DNA of 11,130 bases from Anaerolineales bacterium (GTDB lineage Bacteria > Chloroflexota > Anaerolineae > Anaerolineales > E44-bin32). The translations under genes were made by a program, and so were the position numbers. This document shows, piece by piece, positions 5,079 through 11,130 of the stretch. Location of the stretch: contig JAHFAU010000052.1 in NCBI GenBank assembly GCA_023250385.1, positions 1 to 11,130 of the forward strand, in the 5' to 3' direction. The notes under the pieces are model-generated. The model was given only the letters and a program-made list of their open reading frames with translations, was not told the DNA's origin and searched no databases. Within the stretch, counting starts at the first letter, position 1, and each line of letters begins with the position of its first letter.

Positions 5079-6685
5079 GCTTGTTGGGCCTGCTGTTGAT
5101 TGCCGGCGGGGCGGTGTCGTGCGGACCCGTCGCGCCGGGGAACCCGCCTCCGCCTTCTGCCATCTCGGTAACGGTAACTCCGGCGCCCACGGCCACTTTG
5201 ACCCCTGCTCCAACTCCGGGCCCACTTCGTTTGTGGGCGTCTCCCGCGCTCCCAGAGCCGCTCGCATCGAAGGCGGGTGCGATCCAAGCAATCGAGGGAA
5301 GGGCGGTCGAGTGGGTGGAGGATCCGGCCAGTGCGGACGTGCGAATCGAGGCCAGCCCGGAGCGGCCGCTCGCCCGCTGGATCTACGCGGCCGTGGCGCC
5401 GTTTCCCAGCTTGACAGACGGGTTGTCCTTCCCGGAGCTCCAAAGCCTGTGGGCCGACGGATCGAACATCTTCGTCGGATCGCCGGACGCTGGGGCAGTC
5501 GCGGGTTTCTTTGAGGGTAACTCGGCCCAGGTCGTTCCGTCCGAAGGGCTGATCGACACAGCCTGGAACGCCGGTACTGCGTATGCGATTGTTCCGTTCG
5601 AAGCGCTGGAGCCCCGTTGGAAAGTGTTGGAGGTCGATGGGCAGTCACCATTGCACAAGGAGTTTGATGCTCAGCACTATCCTCTGGTCATCGACTTCGG
5701 CTTAAGCGGCGACCCGGCCGCGATGGATGGAGTCCAGCGCGCCCTCGCCTGGCCCGCAAGTAACCGAGATCCGGATCAGTTGACGATCTTGGTCATGACC
5801 GGAGTAACCGCACTGGTCCGGGCAACCGCCTGGCGCATGGACCGCTATGGCCCCGACTATCCTGGCCTGCAGCTGGGCGACTGGCTGCGCGAAGCGGATG
5901 TCGCCCATGTCAGCCACGAAGCTTCGTTCAATGCGGCCTGCCCGCCGCCCGAACCGTTCACCGCGAGCCTGAGATTCTGCGCCAGCCCCAACTATGTGAA
6001 CCTCTTCACCGGGATAGGGGTGGACCTGATCGAGCTGACCGGGAACCACCTGCAAGATTACGGCCCCGACCCGCTGCGCTTCACGCTCGATCTCTACCAT
6101 CAGCTCGGACTTCAGACATTCGGGGGTGGGGAGGACTTGCTTAGGGCCCGAGAGCCGGCGATCGTCGAACACAACGGAAACCGGCTCGCCTTTCTCGGCT
6201 GCAACGCGGCCGGACCGCGCGGCGACTGGGCAGCCGTGCGCAGCCCGGGCGCGCTGGCCTGCCAAGACGAAGGGCTCATGCAGCGGGTGGCCGAGCTAAC
6301 CGATCAGGGCTATCTGGTGGTCTTCACCTTTCAGTGGCCTGAATCGATGAGCCCCTATCCGCTCGCGGACCAAGTGAAGAGCTTCCGGGCCGCGGCCGAG
6401 GCTGGTGCGGTGATCGTCAGCGGGAGCCAGGCGCATCGGCCCCAGGCGATGGAGTTCTATGCCGGCAGCTTCATTCACTACGGGCTGGGCAATCTCTTTT
6501 TCGACCAAATGCATGCGCTGCCCTTGCGGCAAGAATTCCTGGACCGGCACGTGTTTTATGCTGGACGCTACATCAGCACCGAGCTGTTGACTGCCATCCT
6601 CGAGGATTACGCCCAGCCGCGGCCGATGAATCCGCAGGAGCGGGTGGAACTGCTCAAAGAGATGTTTGAAGTCAGCGGGTGGTAG
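5057..6685 (+). CDS. Lipoprotein with solute-binding-like domain and CapA-type domain
   Basis: A 542-residue exported protein. Residues 1-22 are a lipoprotein signal peptide ending GAVSC (Cys22), followed by a Pro/Thr-rich stalk (28-56). Residues about 57-225 resemble a periplasmic solute-binding fold: YAAVAPFPSLTDGLSFPELQ at 110-129 and YAIVPFEAL at 176-184 recall PstS-like proteins. Residues about 240-490 match the CapA (PGA synthesis/metallophosphoesterase-like) family: HEASF (287-291), LTGNHLQDYG (327-336), GSQAHRPQ (456-463), HYGLGNLFFDQM (474-485). Two usual ligand motifs differ: the GD near the domain start reads MTGVTAL (247-253), and HWG is replaced by FQWPES (425-430). It probably acts outside the membrane on a surface polymer or phosphoester; catalysis is unproven. 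The GTG at 5057 gives a complete signal peptide but lacks a clear SD and lies in a hairpin. It follows the small membrane genes and is convergent with ftcD. Confidence 0.88.
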   Translation: MRPTRAFCLLGLLLIAGGAVSCGPVAPGNPPPPSAISVTVTPAPTATLTPAPTPGPLRLWASPALPEPLASKAGAIQAIEGRAVEWVEDPASADVRIEASPERPLARWIYAAVAPFPSLTDGLSFPELQSLWADGSNIFVGSPDAGAVAGFFEGNSAQVVPSEGLIDTAWNAGTAYAIVPFEALEPRWKVLEVDGQSPLHKEFDAQHYPLVIDFGLSGDPAAMDGVQRALAWPASNRDPDQLTILVMTGVTALVRATAWRMDRYGPDYPGLQLGDWLREADVAHVSHEASFNAACPPPEPFTASLRFCASPNYVNLFTGIGVDLIELTGNHLQDYGPDPLRFTLDLYHQLGLQTFGGGEDLLRAREPAIVEHNGNRLAFLGCNAAGPRGDWAAVRSPGALACQDEGLMQRVAELTDQGYLVVFTFQWPESMSPYPLADQVKSFRAAAEAGAVIVSGSQAHRPQAMEFYAGSFIHYGLGNLFFDQMHALPLRQEFLDRHVFYAGRYISTELLTAILEDYAQPRPMNPQERVELLKEMFEVSGW

Positions 6686-6702
6686 CTGGCCAAGCGCGGC
6701 GT

Positions 6703-6714
6703 TCGCCCGGGCGA
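6703..6714. other. 12-bp palindrome between convergent genes
   Basis: TCGCCCGGGCGA is a perfect palindrome in the 34-bp gap between the CapA-like gene stop (6685) and the ftcD stop (6720). With flanking GGC/GCC triplets it could fold into a short interrupted hairpin that works in both directions. There is no T tract, so a terminator role is only possible. Confidence 0.3.
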
Positions 6715-6719
6715 GAGCC

Positions 6720-8237
6720 TTACAAACCAGCGCGCTCGGTGAGCACGCCGCTTAACTTGATCCGAGCGGCCTGAACCGAGTCCTGCAGACTCGCCAATTC
6801 ATTCAGCCAATTCTTCCCGGGCAGCGGATCTTGTAACCCGGCGGCATTGATCCGCACGTTCATGCCCGCGCCGCTCAGGCCGGCCAGCGCCAGCTCTCCG
6901 GCGACCCCGGCGTCGCTGATGGCGTTCACATTTCCGATCGAAGCGATTTCAACTGCCAGGGCCAGGACTGCGGCGCAGTCCCTGGCCACGCTCAAGGGAA
7001 CCTCGCCCGCGAGCAGAGTGGCCCGCTCCAGGGCTGCCCGGCGAGCCTGCTGTAATTCGTCCGAATTCGCCGGGAGGCGATTTGCGGCCAGCACGGCTTC
7101 GAAGGCCCGGGCGTCCTGGGTGACCGCGGCCTCCAGCCGGCTGCGCAGCCCATCGGCCGCGCCGACGATTTGCTCGACCCGGTCCTGCACCTCGGCGTAC
7201 TTCTTCTTGCCCAGCGTCAGTCGCCCGACCATTGCAACCAGCGCGGCTGCCATCGCCCCGGCGTGGGCCGCCGCCGACCCACCGCCTGGGGTGGGAGTCC
7301 CGGCCGCCAGTTGCTCGAGAAAGCGGTCGGCTCCCGGCGCTGCAGAATGGAACAGCCGGGTCTCCAAGATCTGAGCCGGTTCAAAGTCGTCTAACTGCAG
7401 GTACCACCGGGCGGCCTCGACCAGCGACTCCTGCGGAATGAGGCCGACCAGCTCCGAATGATGAATGGCGACCCCGTAGCGATCCGCCTCCCGCCGGATC
7501 AACTCCACGACCCGGTGGATGGGCGTCCGGGTAAAGTCGGTCAGGTTCAGGGAGACTTGAGCGCGCCCCTCGACCAGCAGTCCTAACGCTTTGACGAACC
7601 GCAGCCCTCCGCCGGAGAAGCGGACAGTCTTTGCGATTCGCTTGGCGACTTCCACATCATCGGTCGTGAGGTACACGTTGTAAGCGATCAAGGGCTTGCG
7701 GGCCCCGATTACGGTTGCCCCGGCCGGCCCTAGTTGGCGCGGACCGAAGTCCGGCGCCCGGTCCGGGTCCGACTGAATGGCCGATTTGAGCCCCTCATAC
7801 TCGCCCCGGCGGATGTCTTCCAGGTTGACTCGATCGGGCCGCGCCGCGGCTTCCTCGTACAGGTAGACCGGGATGCTGAGCTGCTGAGCTACCCGGCTCC
7901 CCAGGGCGCGAGCGAGATCCACGCATTCCCGCATGCTCACCTCCCGGACCGGGATGAACGGCACGACGTCGGTGGCGCCGATCCGGGGGTGCTCTCCCTG
8001 GTGGTTCTCGAGATTGATCAACTCGGCGGCCTTCGCAATCCCAGCAAAGGCTGCCTCGGAGGCGGCGGCGGGTGGGCCGACAAAGGTGATCACACAGCGG
8101 TTGTGATCGGCATCGACGTGCCGATCCAACACCTGGATTCCCTCGACCGCCCGGATCGCGCCCTCGATCGCCTCGATGACCTCGGTTCGGCGGCCTTCAG
8201 AGAAGTTCGGAACGCACTCGACCAGTTTTTGAGCCAT
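6720..8237 (-). CDS. ftcD: Glutamate formimidoyltransferase / formimidoyl-THF cyclodeaminase
   Basis: A bifunctional 505-residue cytoplasmic enzyme of histidine degradation. The first half moves the formimidoyl group from N-formimidoyl-L-glutamate to tetrahydrofolate; the second half converts 5-formimidoyl-THF to 5,10-methenyl-THF plus ammonia. The transferase part (about 1-295) has ECVPNFSEGRR (7-17), HQGEHPRIGATDVVPFIPV (79-97) and SLNLTDFTRTPIHRV (229-243); His83 matches the catalytic His82 of the mammalian enzyme. The cyclodeaminase part (about 303-505) has TPTPGGGSAAAH (314-325), the DARAF block (375-379) and IGNVNAISDAG (434-444). Both domains are complete, and the order is as in animal FTCD. 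The ATG at 8237 begins the family's usual N-terminus; no SD is seen. No other hut genes are in the window, so it seems to stand alone. The gene is divergent from the 8440 lipoprotein. Confidence 0.95.
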   Translation of the reverse strand: MAQKLVECVPNFSEGRRTEVIEAIEGAIRAVEGIQVLDRHVDADHNRCVITFVGPPAAASEAAFAGIAKAAELINLENHQGEHPRIGATDVVPFIPVREVSMRECVDLARALGSRVAQQLSIPVYLYEEAAARPDRVNLEDIRRGEYEGLKSAIQSDPDRAPDFGPRQLGPAGATVIGARKPLIAYNVYLTTDDVEVAKRIAKTVRFSGGGLRFVKALGLLVEGRAQVSLNLTDFTRTPIHRVVELIRREADRYGVAIHHSELVGLIPQESLVEAARWYLQLDDFEPAQILETRLFHSAAPGADRFLEQLAAGTPTPGGGSAAAHAGAMAAALVAMVGRLTLGKKKYAEVQDRVEQIVGAADGLRSRLEAAVTQDARAFEAVLAANRLPANSDELQQARRAALERATLLAGEVPLSVARDCAAVLALAVEIASIGNVNAISDAGVAGELALAGLSGAGMNVRINAAGLQDPLPGKNWLNELASLQDSVQAARIKLSGVLTERAGL

Positions 8238-8262
8238 GGTCAGCCCGGCAAGCCAAGGATCA

Positions 8263-8276
8263 ATTCTATTATCACA
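8263..8276 (-). promoter_or_regulatory. Candidate extended -10 promoter of ftcD
   Basis: On the minus strand TG-T-GATAAT (8276-8268) forms an extended -10, with an overlapping TAGAAT (8268-8263) as an alternative. No -35 box is clear. The predicted leader is about 20 nt and lacks a Shine-Dalgarno. Confidence 0.35.
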
Positions 8277-8292
8277 GGTTCCAGGAGCCTAG

Positions 8293-8305
8293 CGGCGAGT
8301 CGCCG
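8293..8305. other. 13-bp inverted repeat between divergent promoters
   Basis: CGGCGA and TCGCCG form a perfect inverted repeat around one central G. It lies between the candidate ftcD promoter (8263-8276) and the candidate lipoprotein promoter (8329-8337). A one-base loop cannot form a stable RNA stem, so if it is functional it is more likely a protein-binding site. Confidence 0.3.
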
Positions 8306-8328
8306 ACGTATCTACCGAGAGCGGGCTG

Positions 8329-8337
8329 TGTTGTAAT
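8329..8337 (+). promoter_or_regulatory. Candidate extended -10 promoter of the 8440 lipoprotein
   Basis: TG-T-TGTAAT is an extended -10 with five of six -10 matches; no -35 is recognisable. It would give a leader of about 95 nt before the ATG at 8440. That leader holds GTCGCG-TGGT-CGCGAC (8383-8398) and further possible stems near the SD. Confidence 0.35.
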
Positions 8338-8425
8338 GTGCGATCTCGCCAACTTGGTGTTCCGAGGCGGAGGGTGAGCTTTGTCGCGTGGTCGCGACAT
8401 TTCCCGCTGCTGAGGCCTGCGCGGG

Positions 8426-8432
8426 AAGGAGG
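8426..8432 (+). promoter_or_regulatory. Strong Shine-Dalgarno of the 8440 lipoprotein (AAGGAGG)
   Basis: AAGGAGG is 7 nt before the ATG at 8440. It fixes that start over the longer in-frame ATG at 8338, whose 34-residue extension is basic and would hide the signal peptide. The AA of the SD is part of a possible 7-bp stem, TTCCCGC (8401-8407) with GCGGGAA (8421-8427). Confidence 0.7.
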
Positions 8433-8439
8433 CCTTGCG

Positions 8440-9273
8440 ATGAAGCGAATAGCCCTCTTTGCGCTGTTGCTTCCGCTCGCGATGGCGTGTGCACTGTTCG
8501 CCCGCGAGAGCCCTGAAGAGTTGGCCGCCACTTACGTTGCACAAACCCAGGGCGCAGCCAGCTCGACCCCGGTCCCGCCGAGCAACACGCCAGCCCCACC
8601 GACCGCCACTGACACCCCAATTCCACCACCCCCGACCGAAACCGCAACCCCACGTCCTACTCCAACGCTTGGTCCGATCATCGTTCAGGACGACTTCTCC
8701 CATGACACGGGAATCTGGGACTGCGAGGAGTGTTCATGGAAGGACGGCACATTGGTGTTGGGACCGTGGCCAGTCTCTGGCGCTTATGAACAGCACAACG
8801 CCGTCTGCTTCCCTTGTGGCGAGGTGCGGCACTTCCGACTTGGAGTCGACGTTAGCTATGGAAGCGGCCCGAGCGAGCGAGGCTTCGGACTCCTGGTGAA
8901 ATGGAGCGAAGCCTTCATGCTTACCGCGGAAGTGACCTCCTGGCAGGAAGTCAATGGGTGGAAATTCGACTATGGAAAAGAGCGATGGGAATGGCTCAAC
9001 GGTGAGTTTGCGGGCAGCATTCGTCCGGGAAGGGGTACGAATCGACTTGAGGTCGAGGTGGCACCTGCGCCGGTTGCCGGGAAAACAACCATCACCTTGC
9101 GCGTCAATGGTCGCAACCTTGTGGTGCTCTCCAACCAGCCCAGCGAACCCGGTGTGGTTGGACTAACTCTATACGGGCACGCTGTTGAAGCAGTCTTCGA
9201 CAACTTCGAGTTCGAGGAGCTCCCACCTTACAGCGGGTGGCAGCCACCGGGGGAGGGGGAACCGTCGGCCTGA
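8440..9273 (+). CDS. Surface lipoprotein with Thr/Pro stalk and two CxxC pairs
   Basis: A 277-residue lipoprotein. The signal peptide MKRIALFALLLPLAMAC ends in a slightly unusual lipobox (AMA before Cys17). Residues about 40-78 form a Thr/Pro-rich stalk. The rest (about 79-262) is beta-rich and reads like a concanavalin/LamG-type jelly roll, with DDFSHDTGIWD (84-94), RGFGLLVKW (147-155), TNRLEVEV (200-207), ITLRVNGRNLVVL (218-230) and a closing AVFDNFEFEEL (251-261). Similar proteins are, from memory, common in Anaerolineae genomes, but I cannot name a function. Cys95/Cys98 (CEEC) and Cys123/Cys126 (CFPC) form two CxxC pairs that could bind a metal or form disulfides outside the cell. The start is set by AAGGAGG 7 nt before the ATG. 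It is alone in its orientation, with ftcD divergent upstream and the PD40 gene convergent downstream. Confidence 0.85.
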   Translation: MKRIALFALLLPLAMACALFARESPEELAATYVAQTQGAASSTPVPPSNTPAPPTATDTPIPPPPTETATPRPTPTLGPIIVQDDFSHDTGIWDCEECSWKDGTLVLGPWPVSGAYEQHNAVCFPCGEVRHFRLGVDVSYGSGPSERGFGLLVKWSEAFMLTAEVTSWQEVNGWKFDYGKERWEWLNGEFAGSIRPGRGTNRLEVEVAPAPVAGKTTITLRVNGRNLVVLSNQPSEPGVVGLTLYGHAVEAVFDNFEFEELPPYSGWQPPGEGEPSA

Positions 9274-9300
9274 AGGCCGACCCGGTTGTCTCAAAACCGG
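9264..9300. terminator. Tandem hairpins between convergent lipoprotein genes
   Basis: First hairpin: GTCGGCC (9264-9270) and GGCCGAC (9275-9281) around the loop TGAA, which holds the stop codon of the 8440 gene. Second hairpin: CCGGTT (9282-9287) and AACCGG (9295-9300) with a 7-nt loop. They abut, and the next gene ends on the other strand at 9331. No T tract follows on either strand, so they may act as a two-way transcript barrier or 3'-end stabiliser rather than a classic terminator. Confidence 0.4.
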
Positions 9301-9330
9301 AGTTGTGGCAAGTGGCCTCCGATCAGGGGG

Positions 9331-10911
9331 CTAAGGGGTCACTTGAAGCGTCGCAATCATGGCGTTGATTTCGGCGCGATAGGGATCCAGCCCGGTGTCT
9401 CCCGGAGCCGTGACGCTGATGACGTAAGGTCCCTCTGGAGTGGCCCAGACGACGTGTAACTTGTGAAATCGCAGATCGAGGAACTGCAAGCCAGGACCGC
9501 GATAGACACGTCGCACTGCAGGATACCCTGAAATCTCGATCGAATCGACTGAGATCACTTCGACCTTGTCCTCGGCGCCTAGGAACCGATAGAGGGTGAG
9601 GAGACCTTCCCAGAACAACCCCTCGGCCGCTTTCACATCCGGGGTCTCTCCCCCACCCAGCACAAGGATGCACAGGTTCACGTCAGGGTCAGCCCGGACG
9701 GCCAGCCGAATGATGCATGCCTGCTCGCCGGTCGCCTCGGTCGTCTCCCACGTTTCTGGATAGCCGATCGAAAGCTCGTTGTGCTGTGCAACCTGCCAGC
9801 CCACCGGAATCTCGGGGGCCGGCCGAGGCGTGGCGATCGTCGTCAATGCCACGGGCTCAATTCCGGGAGCGTAGGACCAATCGGGAGCTACCTCGTCCCC
9901 GGGTCCGTCGGTTAGGCGAACTACTTCGCCTGTCTCGAGCTCCAGGACGTAAATGTCAAAATTGCCCGAGCGATTGGAGGCGAAGGCGATCCGGCGGCCG
10001 TCGGGCGACCAGGTGGGTTGCCAATCCCATGCGAAATGGTTTGTTAGCCTCATCTCGCCTGAACCGTCGCGATCGATCAAATAGATCTCCCAGTTACCGT
10101 CCCGGTTCGACGAAAATGCGAGCTGCCTCCCATCTGGCGACCAGGAGGGGTCGAAGTCATCGCCCGGGGAATTCGTGACGCGTGTCAGCGCTCCCGAGTC
10201 AACGTACATCAAGTAGATCTCACCGGTCACGGTGCCCGGCTCAAGGTAAGGCGCGACGGCGATGACATCGCCATCAGGTGACCACGCAGGCGAACTCCAA
10301 CCTCCGTGCGGCTCACTGACCCGGAGCAGCCGCTGGCCGGTTCCATCCGCCGCGGCAAGATATAGTCGATCTCGTTCATTCTCGATCGTTGTGGGGTTCA
10401 AGTAATAAACCATGGCGATCGAGCTCGAGTCAGGGGACCAGGTTGGCCAGGAAACGTTGCCTTTCACCAGCCGGTGCAATTCGCTCCCATTCCCTCGCAT
10501 CAGCCAGAGGTCGAAGGAACTGGTTTTTCCACCAGACGTAAACGCGATCCAGGATCCGTCGGGCGACCAGGCGGGGTATTGGTCTTCCAGCAGGCTGTCG
10601 GTGAGCCTTTGCAGCCCTGACCCGTCGGGAAAGATCGTGAAGATGTCGTATTGGCCGATGGGGTTGGACGAGAAGGCGATGAGGCCGCCTCCCCCCTGTG
10701 GGGTTGGTGTCACGGTGGGAGTGGCTGTGGTCGTTGGCGTGAGGGTCGGCTTGGGCGTAGACGTCGCCGAGGGCGGCGGGGCGGTGATTGTGGGCGCGCC
10801 CATGGTGGCGGCGACGATGGTCGCCGCCTGATCTTCGACGCTCGGACGCCCTGAACAACCGGAGACGGCGAGGACCCATACACACGAGAAGATTGTTGCC
10901 CGACGGATCAG
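9331..10911 (-). CDS. TolB-like PD40 beta-propeller lipoprotein
   Basis: An exported lipoprotein, 526 residues when read from a CTG at 10911. The frame then opens with a signal peptide: two arginines at 3-4, a hydrophobic core, and the lipobox VSGC with Cys19. The first ATG in frame (10803, residue 37) would remove all of this, and no ATG, GTG or TTG lies between. GGAAGGAG (10925-10918) is 6 nt before the CTG. A Thr/Pro stalk (about 41-72) follows. Residues about 75-350 hold six PD40/WD40-like blades marked by WSPDG or variants (YPAWSPDG, PTWSPDS, PAWSPDG, PSWSPDG, PTWSPDG, PDWS), as in TolB-type propellers. After a short Pro-rich linker, about 372-526 form a separate alpha/beta domain starting WQVAQHNELSIGYPETW, of the kind seen in PsbP-like exported domains. 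There is no Tol-Pal context, so a role in binding rather than Tol transport is likely. It follows a paralogue by 39 nt. Confidence 0.88.
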   Translation of the reverse strand: MIRRATIFSCVWVLAVSGCSGRPSVEDQAATIVAATMGAPTITAPPPSATSTPKPTLTPTTTATPTVTPTPQGGGGLIAFSSNPIGQYDIFTIFPDGSGLQRLTDSLLEDQYPAWSPDGSWIAFTSGGKTSSFDLWLMRGNGSELHRLVKGNVSWPTWSPDSSSIAMVYYLNPTTIENERDRLYLAAADGTGQRLLRVSEPHGGWSSPAWSPDGDVIAVAPYLEPGTVTGEIYLMYVDSGALTRVTNSPGDDFDPSWSPDGRQLAFSSNRDGNWEIYLIDRDGSGEMRLTNHFAWDWQPTWSPDGRRIAFASNRSGNFDIYVLELETGEVVRLTDGPGDEVAPDWSYAPGIEPVALTTIATPRPAPEIPVGWQVAQHNELSIGYPETWETTEATGEQACIIRLAVRADPDVNLCILVLGGGETPDVKAAEGLFWEGLLTLYRFLGAEDKVEVISVDSIEISGYPAVRRVYRGPGLQFLDLRFHKLHVVWATPEGPYVISVTAPGDTGLDPYRAEINAMIATLQVTP

Positions 10912-10917
10912 TCCTAT

Positions 10918-10925
10918 CTCCTTCC
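10918..10925 (-). promoter_or_regulatory. Shine-Dalgarno of the PD40 lipoprotein (GGAAGGAG)
   Basis: Minus-strand GGAAGGAG lies 6 nt before the CTG at 10911. It is too far (over 110 nt) from the ATG at 10803 to serve it, so it supports initiation near 10911. ATA and ATC codons also lie close by as rarer alternatives. Confidence 0.6.
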
Positions 10926-10950
10926 ACTCAACTTAACGATTAGGCGCTTA

Positions 10951-11130
10951 TCAGCGGGACCAGTCGGGCTCGACGTCGTCCCCAGGATCATCCGTGAGCT
11001 GGATAAGTTGTCCCGTCTCCAACTCGAGCAGGAAAATATCCCAATTGCCGGACCGATCCGAGGCGAAGGCGATCCAGCGGCCATCAGGCGACCACGTAGG
11101 ATACATGTCATCCGACGAGTGTTTGGTGAG
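10951..11130 (-). CDS. PD40/TolB-like propeller protein, C-terminal end (partial)
   Basis: The last 59 codons of a gene that enters from the right edge and ends TGA-TAA. The reading frame gives YPTWSPDGRWIAFASDRSGN, then a strand ending FLLELETGQLIQLTDD, then VEPDWSR and stop. This is one full PD40 blade plus the start of the next. It closely resembles the last blade of the neighbouring lipoprotein (SPDGRRIAFASNRSGNFDIY, then LELETGEVVRLTD). The protein stops right after the propeller, so unlike its neighbour it has no added C-terminal domain. The N-terminus is outside the window. The next gene's start is 39 nt downstream, so the two are probably co-transcribed. Confidence 0.85.
   Translation of the reverse strand, partial: LTKHSSDDMYPTWSPDGRWIAFASDRSGNWDIFLLELETGQLIQLTDDPGDDVEPDWSR

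Noticed and set aside
4901..5651. Two long minus-strand open frames opposite the CapA gene start
   Set aside because: Compositions are Pro/Arg-rich with no domain, opposite a lipoprotein with clear motifs.
8338..8439. 34-residue N-terminal extension of the 8440 lipoprotein
   Set aside because: It lacks an SD, would bury the signal peptide, and AAGGAGG points to the ATG at 8440.
10430..10927. Minus-strand open frame with a GTG start just after the AAGGAG region
   Set aside because: It is a basic, Arg-rich shadow in another frame; the PD40 frame is clearly the coding one.
10914..11111. 65-codon minus-strand open frame at the right edge
   Set aside because: The correct frame here is the PD40 blade ending at 10951; this one is its shadow.

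Overview
The window looks like GC-rich chromosomal DNA from an uncultured bacterium, most likely a member of the Chloroflexota (Anaerolineae-like). This is an inference. It rests on three lipoproteins that each carry a Thr/Pro-rich stalk behind the lipidated cysteine, a WD40-like (PD40) propeller lipoprotein with a tandem paralogue, and the general family mix. I see no rRNA, tRNA, CRISPR array, insertion sequence, integrase or phage gene, and no clear sign of horizontal transfer.

Layout. (1) Positions 51-2825, minus strand: a group 1/2 sigma-70 factor, then a P1-family (DmpA-like) Ntn-hydrolase peptidase, then a PHP-domain phosphoesterase whose start codon overlaps the peptidase stop (ATGA). 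These may form one transcription unit, although the peptidase also has its own candidate promoter. (2) 3057-4259, minus strand: a DUF362 protein with a C-terminal membrane anchor. (3) 4372-6685, plus strand, divergent from DUF362: a two-helix membrane protein, a 69-residue membrane protein, and a lipoprotein with a solute-binding-like domain in front of a CapA-type domain. A terminator-like hairpin covers the start codon of the last gene. (4) 6720-8237, minus strand: a fused glutamate formimidoyltransferase / formimidoyl-THF cyclodeaminase (ftcD), convergent with the CapA gene. (5) 8440-9273, plus strand: a lipoprotein with two CxxC pairs and a jelly-roll-like domain. (6) 9331-10911, minus strand: a six-bladed PD40 (TolB-like) lipoprotein that appears to begin at a CTG codon. 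It follows the end of a truncated paralogue that runs off the right edge (10951-11130).

How it fits together. Cytoplasmic functions visible are transcription initiation (sigma factor), one-carbon transfer and histidine catabolism (FtcD), peptide hydrolysis (P1 peptidase) and phosphoester hydrolysis (PHP). The rest is envelope or surface material: a tail-anchored DUF362 protein, two small membrane proteins and three or four lipoproteins. No complete named pathway is present. The divergent DUF362 / small membrane proteins / CapA block is the most likely uncharacterised functional unit.

The main unusual points are: an apparent CTG start that restores a full lipoprotein signal peptide; a 15-bp acidic minisatellite at the sigma factor N-terminus, where region 1.1 would be; TAnAAT boxes 7-8 nt in front of three start codons, which suggests leaderless mRNAs; and a CapA-like domain with a changed metal-ligand set. 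Bases 1-50 hold nothing I can assign.
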